A stretch of DNA of 64,000 bases, taken from contig CAYXRF010000007.1 in the NCBI GenBank assembly GCA_964467585.1, positions 1 through 64,000 on the forward strand, read 5' to 3'. A model generated the notes under the pieces. The model was not told where the DNA came from and did no database searches. It saw nothing but the letters and a program-made list of their open reading frames with translations. The position numbers and the translations under genes are program-made. Origin of the DNA: CALVLD01 sp964467585. Its GTDB lineage: Bacteria > Bacillota > Clostridia > Christensenellales > CAG-138. Below are positions 32,688-43,600 of this stretch, in pieces; the stretch's first letter is position 1; each line of letters starts with the position of its first letter.

Positions 32688-34028
32688 ATGAACGCTAAAT
32701 TTCAAAACAACGTGGGCGTGTGCGTGCCTGAAATACTTTTTCCCGCTAAGGGCGTCGATTTGACAAAATGGGCGGTGGTCGCTTGCGATCAGTTTACCTC
32801 CCAGCCCGCTTATTGGGATGCTGTGGAGGCTGTTGTCGGCGATGCTCCCTCTACTCTGCGTATAACGCTTCCCGAAATCTATCTTGACAAGCCCGGTGAG
32901 GCGGAGCGAATCGTTGCCATCCGCAAGGCGATGGATGATTACATGGCAAACGGCACTCTTTCGGAGCTTGGCGAGGGCTTTGTGGTTACGCGCCGCACGG
33001 TTGACGGCAAAACACGCAACGGGCTTATTGTGGCACTTGACCTGGACTGCTATGACTACAACAAGGGTTCGACAACGCTTATTCGTGCCACTGAGGGCAC
33101 CATTGTTGAGCGCATTCCCCCGCGCCTGAGGATTCGTGACGGTGCGCCGCTTGAGCTGCCGCATATACTTGTGCTGATTGACGACGACAAGCGCACAGTT
33201 ATTGAACCGCTTGTTGAAAAGGTGATGAGCGCAGAAAAGCTTTACGATTTTGAGCTTATGCAGCACGGCGGTCACGTTGAGGGCTGGTTTGTCAACGATG
33301 AAAACGACGTTGTGTCTGCGATAAACGCCATATCCGCGCTTGTCAATCCCAATAAATACGGTCGTGAAATGGCTCCCCTGCTTTTTGCAATGGGCGACGG
33401 CAATCACAGCTTTGCCACCGCAAAGGCAAACTGGGAGAAGATCAAGGCGACCCTTCCCGAGGAACAGCGCACGGATCATCCCGCACGCTTCGCGCTTGTC
33501 GAGCTTGAGAACGTACACGATGCTGGCATAGTTTTTGAGCCTATTCATCGTGTGATATTCAACGTATCCGTTCCGAAATTTCTTGCGGCGCTTCAGTCAA
33601 AGCTCTCCGCGCAAAATCCCGGCGGCGTTGAAATAAAGCTGTTTACCAGCCAAAAGAATTGTGAGCGCAACATAAACCGTGCTATGACCGCGGGCGCGCA
33701 TCTGATACCCATAGTTATGCAGGGCAAGGTCGGTTACATTGCCGTTAAGCATCCGTCCGCACAGCTTGAGGTTGGCACGCTGCAATCGGCTATTGACGCC
33801 ATACTCAAATCCTTTGAGGGTGCGACTATCGACTACATTCACGGCGCAGACGTTGTTAACGACCTTGGCTCCAAATACCGCAACATCGGTTTTTTGCTGC
33901 CCCCCATGGACAAATCCGCATTTTTCCGCACGGTTGTTTTTGACGGCGCACTGCCGCGCAAAACCTTTTCAATGGGCGAAGCGCATGAAAAGCGTTATTA
34001 TCTTGAGTGCAGACGCATAATGAAGTGA
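32688..34028 (+). CDS. DUF1015 family protein
   Basis: The 446 residues match DUF1015, a widespread bacterial family of unknown biochemical role often linked by context to serine or hydroxyacid metabolism. Recognisable blocks are WAVVACDQFTSQPAYWDAVE near the N-terminus, LLFAMGDGNHSFATAKANWE in the middle and the C-terminal YIHGADVVNDLGSKYRNIGF. The GDGNHS block is the most conserved and may be an active or binding site. The start follows CGGAGG. The gene stands alone between its own promoter and a long hairpin, with no operon partners to suggest a pathway. Confidence 0.8.
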   Translation: MNAKFQNNVGVCVPEILFPAKGVDLTKWAVVACDQFTSQPAYWDAVEAVVGDAPSTLRITLPEIYLDKPGEAERIVAIRKAMDDYMANGTLSELGEGFVVTRRTVDGKTRNGLIVALDLDCYDYNKGSTTLIRATEGTIVERIPPRLRIRDGAPLELPHILVLIDDDKRTVIEPLVEKVMSAEKLYDFELMQHGGHVEGWFVNDENDVVSAINAISALVNPNKYGREMAPLLFAMGDGNHSFATAKANWEKIKATLPEEQRTDHPARFALVELENVHDAGIVFEPIHRVIFNVSVPKFLAALQSKLSAQNPGGVEIKLFTSQKNCERNINRAMTAGAHLIPIVMQGKVGYIAVKHPSAQLEVGTLQSAIDAILKSFEGATIDYIHGADVVNDLGSKYRNIGFLLPPMDKSAFFRTVVFDGALPRKTFSMGEAHEKRYYLECRRIMK

Positions 34029-34070
34029 CATTCATTATTGTATGTTGATTGAATAGTCCTTTTGAACGTT

Positions 34071-34133
34071 AAGCCGCGTGGCGCAGGTATAATCGAAAAG
34101 CATTATTTTCGAAGACCTCGCGTCACGCGGCTT
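34071..34133. terminator. Long hairpin between convergent genes
   Basis: Outer arms AAGCCGCGTG (34071-34080) and CACGCGGCTT (34124-34133) extend inward with CGC/GCG and AGGT/ACCT pairs. The inner part (TCGAAAA...TTTTCGA) also pairs. It probably ends transcription from both sides, though a U run is lacking. Confidence 0.5.
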
Positions 34134-34162
34134 GTATTATCATCACATTTTTGCATTACGTT

Positions 34163-35332
34163 TCAGGCGTAAGCCTTGTCTATTGTTATCACGGCAAAAT
34201 ATTTGCCCCCGTCCATCGCCTCAATTTCAACGTGAAGCAATTTGCACACCTCAGCGTCCGAAAGCCTGAATTTATATGGCAGCACCACGTCAAAAATCAG
34301 GTTTGTATGCGTTGGGCCCGCCACCACGCGAAAATCATGTATGCTTATGCACGGGTCAATGTCGCGGACAAGCGCTATAACACGCTGCTTCAGCGAATCG
34401 GAAAGGGCGTTGTCGCGCACCACGGGGTCCATGTGGATAACTGCGTCACAGCCGAATTTTGAGCGCAGCTCGCGCTCGATATTATCAATGACGTCATGCA
34501 GAACAAGAATCTCACCGTCTGCCGACACCTCTGCGTGGAGTGAAAGCATCATGCGCCCCGGTCCATAGTCGTGCACAATCAGATCGTGTACGCCTATCAC
34601 CTCGGGATGCGCCAAAACCGTTGATGTTATCTCACTTACAAACTCTTTTTCGGGCGGGTTGCCAAGCAGAGGGTTTATTGTATCCTTTGCCGCTGAAAGC
34701 CCTGAATATAGTATGAAAAGGGACACGGCGGCTCCGCACCATCCGTCAATGTTCACGTTAAAAAAGCGTGACATCAGAAGCGAACCCAATACCGTGAACG
34801 TTGCGATGCAGTCGGTAAGCGAATCAAGCGAAATCGCCTTCATTGCAACGGAATCAATCCGCCTGCCTGTGTTGCGGTTGTAAAACGCCATGTATGCTTT
34901 TATCAGTATTGACGCAACAAGTATTGCCGCGCTGAGCCAAGAAAACTCAATTGGAACGGGCGTAATTATCTTTTTGACGGACGATACCAAAAGCTCAAAG
35001 CCCATCACTACAATAATCATCGCCACGACAAGCCCGGATATGTATTCCATCCTGCCGTGCCCAAACGGATGAGTCGGGTCGGGCTTTTGCCCCGCAATCT
35101 TGAACCCCAGCAATGTTACAATGCTGCTGCCGGCGTCCGAAAGGTTGTTGAAAGCGTCCGCCGTTATTGATACCGATTTTGCAAGCGTGCCTGCGATAAA
35201 TTTGCCCGTGAAAAGCAGCACGTTAAAAAACACGCCCAACAGCCCGCATAATACGCCGTATGCGCGGCGCACACTCGGATCCTTAACGTCTCCGCGTCGT
35301 TTGATAAAAAGCTTTGAAAGCAGCGTTACCAC
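34163..35332 (-). CDS. Cation diffusion facilitator (CDF) transporter
   Basis: The 389 residues form six membrane helices (about 25-215) and a C-terminal cytosolic metal-sensing domain (about 220-385). Helix 2 has ITADAFNNLSDAGSS and helix 5 has SLDSLTDCI, giving a likely transport site of Asn/Asp and Asp/Asp. The histidine-containing HPFGHGRMEYISGL is typical of this subgroup. It exports a divalent metal in exchange for protons; which metal (Mn, Zn, Fe) is open. A GTG at 35332 seven bases after CGGAGG is chosen over the TTG at 35353. The C-terminal domain is longer than in YiiP, with a second ferredoxin-like segment (GPTHTNLIFDVVLPY). Confidence 0.88.
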   Translation of the reverse strand: MVTLLSKLFIKRRGDVKDPSVRRAYGVLCGLLGVFFNVLLFTGKFIAGTLAKSVSITADAFNNLSDAGSSIVTLLGFKIAGQKPDPTHPFGHGRMEYISGLVVAMIIVVMGFELLVSSVKKIITPVPIEFSWLSAAILVASILIKAYMAFYNRNTGRRIDSVAMKAISLDSLTDCIATFTVLGSLLMSRFFNVNIDGWCGAAVSLFILYSGLSAAKDTINPLLGNPPEKEFVSEITSTVLAHPEVIGVHDLIVHDYGPGRMMLSLHAEVSADGEILVLHDVIDNIERELRSKFGCDAVIHMDPVVRDNALSDSLKQRVIALVRDIDPCISIHDFRVVAGPTHTNLIFDVVLPYKFRLSDAEVCKLLHVEIEAMDGGKYFAVITIDKAYA

Positions 35333-35538
35333 TTTTGTCCTCCGTCTGAACAATTGCTGTATCTTTTCATTATATTACAAAAGCGCACCTTGCGTCAATT
35401 GCTTTAGACTGCTTTTTACTGTGTTTGGCTAAAATATTTGAAAATTTGCGCCATGCCTGTGCTTTGCTGCTGTGATAGCGAACCTTTCGCCGTGACAGAA
35501 AAAACTGTCGGGCTTTGTCCCTCACACTTAAAAATCAA

Positions 35539-35571
35539 ATGCCGCGCATACACAATGTGCTTGCGCGGCAT
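35539..35571 (-). terminator. Terminator of pepF
   Basis: A 9-bp stem ATGCCGCGC/GCGCGGCAT, followed on the minus strand by TTGATTTTTAA, about 65 bases after the stop codon. Confidence 0.6.
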
Positions 35572-35634
35572 CTATTATCAATGTGGTTTTTGCGCGGCGA
35601 AAGCAACCGCCGCATGTCAACCATCCGTAAGGCT

Positions 35635-37395
35635 TTATTCCTTTACAAGCTCAATAAAATCATCAATCCTGGCGCGATATGAGGCAAGGCTCATACGCCA
35701 GAATTCTTTATCCGTAAGGTCAATGCCTGCGATACGGGCGGTATCTTCAACGCTCATAACCGTTGTTGCGTTAAGCAGCTGCTTGTATTTGGGAAGGAAT
35801 GCTTCTCCCTCCTCAAGATATTTTGCGTACAGCCCACGTGCGAAAAGCCCGCCGAACGCATACGGGAAGTTATAGAACGATGTGCCGCTGCTGTAATAAT
35901 GACTCTTGCAAAGCCACATATAGGGATGCAGGCAATTTGGGTCAAGCCCATCGCCATATGCCTTGCGCTGTGCGTCAAGCATCATTTCGCAAAGCGTGTC
36001 GGGGAACATGAACGAAGTCTCACGGTTCTCAAACACGGCAGTCTCAAACAGATAGCGGGAATAGATGTCGCATATTATCTGAGTTGTGTCCATAAGCTGA
36101 CTCTCAATCAAAGCCAATCTCACCTGCGGATCCTTTGCGGAAGCAATCGCGGCGTCCATAACAACATGCTCGTTGAACGTTGAGGCTGTTTCTGCAACGG
36201 GCATTGAATAATCACTGTTAAGAATGCGATGATTGTCAATGTTGAGATTGTGGAAGGCGTGACCAAGCTCATGGGCAAGCGTGACGACGTCGCTGAACGA
36301 ACCATCGAAGTTTGTCAGCACTCTGCTTTGATGAATGGGCAGTATCCCGCAGCAGAAAGCCCCGCCAACCTTACCCTCGTGCGGATAGAAGTCAATCCAC
36401 GACTCGTCAAACGCACGCTTTACCATATCGTGCAAGTCCTTATCAAAGCCGCCAAATATGTTGAGCAGATAGTCGCGGGCGTCCTCTGTGGTGTAAACCT
36501 TTTCGTTTTTGCCCATCGGGGCGAACATATCATACCACGGGCAGCCGTTATTGTGACCCAGCGCTGCGCCCTTTGCGGCAAGGTATTCACGGAACTGCGG
36601 CATAAACTCCTGCATAGCCTCCATAAGCGCATCAAGCGTTTCGCGCTTCATATGGGCGTTGTGCAGCGTCTGCTCAAGCGGGGACTCAAACCCACGCAGC
36701 TTGCACTCATTTATTACCTGAAGCTTGATATTGTTGAGCGAAGCCGCAACAGAATCCTTTATCTTGTCATAACAGGCAAGCTCGGATTCGTATGCTTCAT
36801 GGCGAACCTCACCATCGGGATCATACGCCTTGTTGCGTATTGCTGAAAGATTGAGCTTTTCTCCGCGAAAATCTGCCGTTACGGTTGAAGTAAGCGACGA
36901 CTGAAGATCGCTCCACGCACTGCCGCCGGAAATGTTGTAAAGCGACATTATCTCCTCCGCCTCTTCGCTGAGAAGGTATTTGCTGTCGTCAACTATGCCG
37001 TGCAGCATATAGCTGTATTCGGTGAGGAATTCGTCCGCGGCAATGACTTCGTCAATGTTTTTGATTGCTGCAACATACTTATTAAACGCTGTGCGTGCTT
37101 TTGTTGTGCTGCTGATGCGCCCCATGAGCTGCCCCATTATTGACGCGGCATCCGCATCCTTTGTGTTGCAGCTTTGCTTGAGACTGCAGAAGATGAAAAG
37201 CCGAGTAAACAGCTCCTCCGTCCTCTCTATCATGTGCAGAGCTTCGGAAAGTGTTTCTCCTACGGGCTTTTCGCCAAGCGCGGCGGCAAGTGTGTTCATC
37301 TCCGCGCAGACCTCGGCCGTCCTGTCGAAATCCGCTTTAAAGCGTGGATCGTCATACCCCAAATACAACGCGTCAAGCGACCATTCTCTATTCAT
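35635..37395 (-). CDS. pepF: Oligoendopeptidase F (M3 family)
   Basis: The 586-residue zinc peptidase has the catalytic motif H375-ELGH379 within LAHELGHAFHNL, followed by the conserved third-ligand helix VAETASTFNEHVVMD. The helical N-terminal region (about 1-330) narrows access so that only short peptides are cut. Cytosolic peptide recycling is the usual role. The ATG at 37395 follows GGAGGT; the open frame upstream is not supported. The C-terminal block YYSSGTSFYNFPYAFGGLFA is typical of PepF. It stands alone with its own terminator. Confidence 0.95.
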   Translation of the reverse strand: MNREWSLDALYLGYDDPRFKADFDRTAEVCAEMNTLAAALGEKPVGETLSEALHMIERTEELFTRLFIFCSLKQSCNTKDADAASIMGQLMGRISSTTKARTAFNKYVAAIKNIDEVIAADEFLTEYSYMLHGIVDDSKYLLSEEAEEIMSLYNISGGSAWSDLQSSLTSTVTADFRGEKLNLSAIRNKAYDPDGEVRHEAYESELACYDKIKDSVAASLNNIKLQVINECKLRGFESPLEQTLHNAHMKRETLDALMEAMQEFMPQFREYLAAKGAALGHNNGCPWYDMFAPMGKNEKVYTTEDARDYLLNIFGGFDKDLHDMVKRAFDESWIDFYPHEGKVGGAFCCGILPIHQSRVLTNFDGSFSDVVTLAHELGHAFHNLNIDNHRILNSDYSMPVAETASTFNEHVVMDAAIASAKDPQVRLALIESQLMDTTQIICDIYSRYLFETAVFENRETSFMFPDTLCEMMLDAQRKAYGDGLDPNCLHPYMWLCKSHYYSSGTSFYNFPYAFGGLFARGLYAKYLEEGEAFLPKYKQLLNATTVMSVEDTARIAGIDLTDKEFWRMSLASYRARIDDFIELVKE

Positions 37396-37527
37396 CCGTG
37401 TTACCTCCAATCCGCTTATGCGGTTATTTTTCAGTTTGATTATACCAAACCCTTTCACTTTTGTCACGCATATTTAGGAGATATACGTCTGATTGCAGGC
37501 AAAGTTTTTGGGATAATATGCACGGCA

Positions 37528-37570
37528 TAAAAAACGCATACTCACGTTTTTACTTTCGTGCGCATGCGTT
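37528..37570 (-). terminator. Terminator of the surface-fibre operon
   Basis: On the minus strand AACGCAT (37570-37564) pairs with ATGCGTT (37539-37533), with further pairs inside and one mismatch. TTTT follows. It lies about 90 bases beyond the LRR gene. Confidence 0.75.
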
Positions 37571-37654
37571 GATTTTTGTTTGTTGCTTACCGGTTTTTTG
37601 CGATGCAGCTTGGTTCGCGCACGATTGATTACTTCAGCGCGTCTGCCAAACGGC

Positions 37655-40600
37655 TCAGTCCTTGCGTCTGCCGTCGGATTCGCCTTCGTCCTCATCATCC
37701 TCACGACCTGTAAATGACTGATCGGGCAGAATGGCGTCGGGAACCTCGTATGTTGTGATGGGATTCGGCGCCGCGCCGCCATAAAGCTCAAGCTTGTCGG
37801 AGCAGCCTGCAAACGGACTTTCGCCCATGTTGCGAAGCGCTGAGGTGGGTATGAACAGCTTAACAAGCTGCTTTGCATCCTTGAAAGCGTGCGCTTCAAT
37901 GCGCGTGACCGCTTCCGCAACAGAAAGCTCAGTTAAGTCGCTGTTGGCGGGGAATCGCACAAGCGTTTTGCCGTCAGCCGAGTAGAGTATGCCATTCTCA
38001 TCAACGGAGAAATAGCCGTTGCTCTTTTCAACCGAATAGTCGGTTACATAGGCGATATTGTCAAGCATTGCGGTATCAATTGACGAAACCGTGTAGATTG
38101 TGCCGCGACTGCCGACAACGGTTTGGGGTATCGCCACGCTGCCGCCATAGCCGTTGTAGCCGACAAGCGTCGCCGTGCCATCGTCATTGAGTATAAACGA
38201 GAAATCCCCTGAGGAATACATTGAAGCAATCGGCGCGACATAGCCCGACACATTGACCCCGTTGATGCACAGTATGTACCGGTGGAAGTTGAGCGCATTG
38301 GTATACGCCGCAAGAGAATCCTGCGGAACGTTGATAGTTATCGAGCCATTGTCAACATAATAGTAGCCGTCCGCCGTTTGGCTGTTGGTGCGTGTGTTTC
38401 CAAATATATTATCCGACAGCAGTATTGGCGGAGTCGCCCCATAAAGGTTGAATGTTGTAATCCCGCTGCCGCCAAACGCATCGCCGTCAATAAGCGTAAC
38501 GCTGCTCATGGTTATTGCAGAAAGATTTACGGCGTCACCGAAAGCGCCGCCGGCAATGGTTGTAATCGTACTTGGTATTGTCAGGGTTGTTTGCGTGCGC
38601 GCACCGCAGAAGTACACAAGGGTTGTTCCTCCGTTTGCAAGCAGCAGATAATCTGCGGAGGACGAAACGGTATACACGGGATTGGTTCCGATTATTACGA
38701 AATCCTTAACAACAGAGTTGGTAAATGCTTCCGGAGCAATGAACACGACCGACTCGGGTATCTGCACGACACGAGTAGTTGTGTTGCCGTTGAAAGTCCC
38801 CGCCATTACCTCGGTTACGGGATACGCAACGCTGTCAACAGTGATGGATGATGGCAACACCAACGATGTGGCGCTGCCCAGATACTTGATAAGGGCAATT
38901 GTGCCGGTGCTTCCGATGAAGCGATACTGCCAATTTGTTGATACGTTTGCGTTGGGACTGCCGACAATATATCCATTGGCGTATAGACCGATCCACGAGC
39001 CTGTGGAGGCATACTGCGAAAGCAGCTCGTTCGGAACATAGAAGGTAAGACCGGTTTCACCGCCATTGCCCGCGGGCGGGAGCGACTGTGACGACAGTGA
39101 AGGAACCGTTGTGCCGCTGATGTATACTGAGGTAAGGTTCGTTGCCGCATCAAAGAATGTATTTGAGCCTGTCATGCTGCTGAGTGAGCCGAATAAAATC
39201 GTTTTGACTGCAAGATTGCTTTGGAACAGACCTGGAGACGTTATGACAAGACCGTTGCATGCAAAGCTCATGGTAAGCGTCCCCGTTGTGGTGTTGTTTG
39301 CCGTGCCGCTCTTCATATATTGAAATTCACCGCCGGCGGTACACATCGACGCCACGCTGTTAAAGCTCCACAATGTGTAAGCTGCGTTGACGTATACGTT
39401 TTTGAACGCAAGGGTGCCGATCGATGTAGTCCCGCCAAAATCGGCGTCCCCGTTAATAGTGGAATACTGGAAGGCATACGCGCCTATCGTCATCGCACCC
39501 TCCACGGTAATGTTGCCTATCACAACCCCGAAAGCATCCGACCCGGCATTGGTGTTGCGTGTTGCAAATGCGTATTGCGGGATATTTGTGCAGCCCGAAG
39601 AAATAATCACGTTATCAAGCAAAAGCCTGCCGTCGGAATATGCGCCGAGCACATACTGGTTTGAAGTTTGCGGAAGCGCACCCGTGATGCACAGACTGCC
39701 GATATGTGTGGTTTGACCTGTGACAACAAGCATTTCTCTTGCATAGCTGAATGTTGATGAGCTGTTTGCCGCATAGCTGCTGTTGCCAACCGTCAGGCTT
39801 GCGATATTAAGCCCTGCGAACGTGTTTGCGCCAATAGTCAGCGCGGCTGTTGCATCCATTGCCGAGAGCTGTGTGCTGTTGTTTGCAATAAGCGCGAACG
39901 AATTTGCGCCGATTGCAAGGGCTCCGCTGATATTCAATGACACAAGTGAATCGGCGGCGGCGGCATAGAATGCGTTATCACCCACCGAAACAGCGTTTTC
40001 AACGTTGATTGAATAAAGCAGCGGTGAAGTGATGCTGTTGAAGGCATAACTGCCTATTGTTGCCCCGCCCGAAATATCAAGCGTGGTAAGCAGCGAAAAC
40101 GTTGACAAGCTAAACGCTGATGCTCCTATCGACACATTATCCGCAAATGAAATATCGGCAAGTGCGGCAAATGACACATGGCTAAAGGCATATGAGCCAA
40201 TTGACGCAGCCGCGTCTATATCAAGTGAAGTAAGCGCATCCAGCTTGGCATAGTAGAACGCATAGTTGCCAATTGACACAACCGCGTCCATATTAAGTGA
40301 AGCAAGTACATCCAGCTTGGCATAGTAGAACGCATAGTTGCCAATTGAGCACGCGCCGCTTGAGGAAATTGTTATTTCCGTTACACTTTGCAGCTTGGCA
40401 TACGCAAACGCATATTGAGCTATGTTGGAAACATTATGCATATCAAGCGTTGTGTTGCCAATTACAACCTTGTAAAAAGCGCACGCCCCGATGCTTGTTG
40501 TTGACGAATCAATCACAAGATTACCGATTGTATTTACGCACGTTGTTTCATTAGCGCAGTAGAACAGCCTTTCAGGTATAATCCCCGAGGGCGTTGTCAA

Positions 40601-43600
40601 ATTGACCGTGCCGTAATTTACTGAGCCATCGCATGCGCCCAGCAGTGAATATGGCTTTGAGGAATCCGTGCTGCTCGGCAGCCATCCGTTCAGTGTGAGG
40701 CTTGTTATGTCGCATCCTTTGTCGAATATTCCTCTTGTGTATGTTTGCCCTGCAACCTGACCATATGAGCATTCGCCATCCACAAGCGCCTGTGCAGCGT
40801 ACACATCCGTGCTTATGCCAATCATAACTGTGTTAAGATTGTTGTTAGCAAACGCTCTGCCGCCCAGATACCTGATGTTTCTTGCGTCAATGTGATTGTA
40901 GCTTTGGGTGATAGTCGAGAAAATCCCGTTGAAGGTATCGGAGACAATCGTTTGGCAGCCGTTCATATCAAGCGTGCAGCCGTATAGCTTGGCGTTAAGA
41001 ACGATAGAATTGTCAATCGTTACAAGATTATTCAGCTTGATGACTGCCCCCCACGCGTTGACGGACCTTAGGGCGGAAGCGTCCGGAGTGTACGCGCCCG
41101 AAAGGTCAAGCGTGCCGCCCGTGCCGGCGGAGTTCTGCGCGAATGTTTCAAGCGTGAAGCCTGCCTCTGAGGGATTGCCCAGCACAACGCCATAGAAAGC
41201 GTAGCCGCCCAGACTTTGCATCCCCGCAAAGTTGGCGGGACGTGCCGCGGAGGTTTTGATAACGGCGTTTCTGAACGCATTTGCGCCTATCGCCTCAACA
41301 TAGTTGAGCGAAAGAGATGTGAGCTTTGCACCATAGAACGCACCGTCCTCAATACGGGTGCATACAATGGGGATAACCGTGTTTATATAAACGGTTGGCT
41401 CAAGGGATATCGAAAGCCTGAAGCAATGTTCCCCCAGCGTGGTTATGTCGTATTGCTGCGCGCTGTAATAGACTGACGCAGGTATCATGCTGTCGTTTAA
41501 TGACCCTCTGTAATACACAAGCTGCGCCGTGCTGCCCGTAAGTATTTTGTAGAAGCCGTTTGTGTTTGGCTCAAAGAAATCATAGCGCTCATATGCGTGA
41601 TATGCCCACTGTGAGTAAGCCGTGCGGAAATCGCCCAGCAGATACTCGTACATGAACAGTACGGTTTGATTGACGTTGAAGCCGTTCAAAACCGTTGTGG
41701 TTACGGGGATTGTGGAATCCCAAGTGACATAAATCGACCTGCCCGAGGCAACCACAAACGCGTTGCTGCCTATTGAGGTTATCGTGTTTGATATGGTCAG
41801 GAATTCAATGCTTGTTCCGTAGAAGGCGCTTGCTCCGACAGACGTTTCGGAAAGTGGCAGAGCCAGCTCCGTCAGCGAAGCAAGTCCCTGCAGTGCCGAG
41901 GACGGAATTGCGCCGCCCAGCATAACCGCATATGTAAGATCAAGCGATGAAAGCGTTGTAAGGTTGGTTTTGATATAGGTGAAGTCACTCGATTGAACCT
42001 TGCCCGTATCAAACGTCCATATGGTGAGCTTTGCGATATTGTATCTTTCACCAAGGAAAGCGGAGTTATCGCTGTCTGTAAAATATGAATCAAGCAGCGT
42101 GCCGACACGATCGGTATCCACAAGCAAAATTACGGTATAATCGCGCCCCGCATTGCGGATAACCTGCGATTCGCCGCTGAAGCCGCTTTCAATATCGACG
42201 TCAAAGAAGTAATTTGCGCCTGTGACGTGCCAGCCCGTTGTCGCGCCCGCGGCGTTTATGGCGCGTGCATTGGAGTTGCGGGACGGATTGAGCGGAACCC
42301 CGTTAATCCCGTTGGCGCTTGTGTAACGGCCGACCGCCCATGCGGGCATTGTAACTGCGTACAGTCCCTCTCCCGTGTTTGTGAAACGGTTGCAGTTCAA
42401 TATATAGATTTGCTCCGCGCCCCCGCCTGAGGACGCCATGGATGCAAGGTCAATATTCTCAATTTCACCATAGTTATATATGGCAATGTCATACGCCCCG
42501 CTTGCCGCGTGAAGCGTGCCTGTCTTTGAGTTGGAATTAATCATCACGCCTGTTTCGGACGCTATCTCCATATCGGCATAATCCGCCGACGCCGCGCCCG
42601 TCCAAACCCATACCTGCGCTGCCGTCTGCGTATAGCCGTAATTCACATGGTCATAATCTCTCAGGCAGTTCACATAAAAGTCGCCACCTGTGACCTGATT
42701 CTGCGCAGCGTCATAATGCCCAAGTATTATGCTTGCGTTTGACACGCTTGCAACGCTGCCCGAACCGATAAGCTCAAACGATGTGTTTGGCATATCGATT
42801 ATCAAATCCCCCCACACATAAAGCATTGAGCTGCCCGTTATAACAAGTGAACAGCTGCCCGACGATGCTGCGTCATAGGCAAGATTGCCCTGCACCGTGA
42901 GGGTATGCCCGTTTAGATTGAGGTTGACCCTTTGCAAAATTGTAAGCGACGTTACCTCAACGTCTGCCATCAGGAATATGGTATCGTTGTTTGCGGCTGC
43001 GTTAACCGCCTGAATAAACGCGGCGGAGCTGTCAACATACACGGTGTTTCCGCCCGATTCGTTGTCATTTTCGGGCGCATTCTTTTGCTTTGTTGTAACC
43101 GTTGCGTCAACCCTAACCTCAAAATCGTTAAGGTCGATAATGTTAAGATTTACGTCCCGTGCATCGGGAATGTAATACGTTGGATAGTTGTAGCAGCAAT
43201 ACTCGAGAACATAGTATTTTATCGAGCCTGCGCCTATCTCACCGATTTTGGAGTTTGCGCCCATTGTAACAAGCGTGTAGCTTAACGGGTCTGTCGCAAT
43301 ATTTTCCGCTGTGGAAGCATTATATGTGTTTTCCGCAAAGTCGATAAGCGCAGCCTCCGGATCCCCGGCGAGTGCGCTGTTGACTGTTATCGGGGATATG
43401 CGGAAATAGAAATAGTTAAGCATATCCTCATCAAATGCGTTGCCGAGAACGCTGTCAAGCATGAGATAGGATTTGACGTCGATAGTACCGCCGTTGGTAA
43501 TAGCTATGTAGCGGGCGTCCACGGAGCCTGCCGACCAATTTGTATTGTCAACAATGCCCTGCACCTTTGCGGTGTCGCGGCCTGTGTGAATGCCGTTTTC

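Noticed and set aside
40090..40420. CRISPR-like repeat array
   Set aside because: The repeats are in-frame LRR codons of 72 bases without unrelated spacers.
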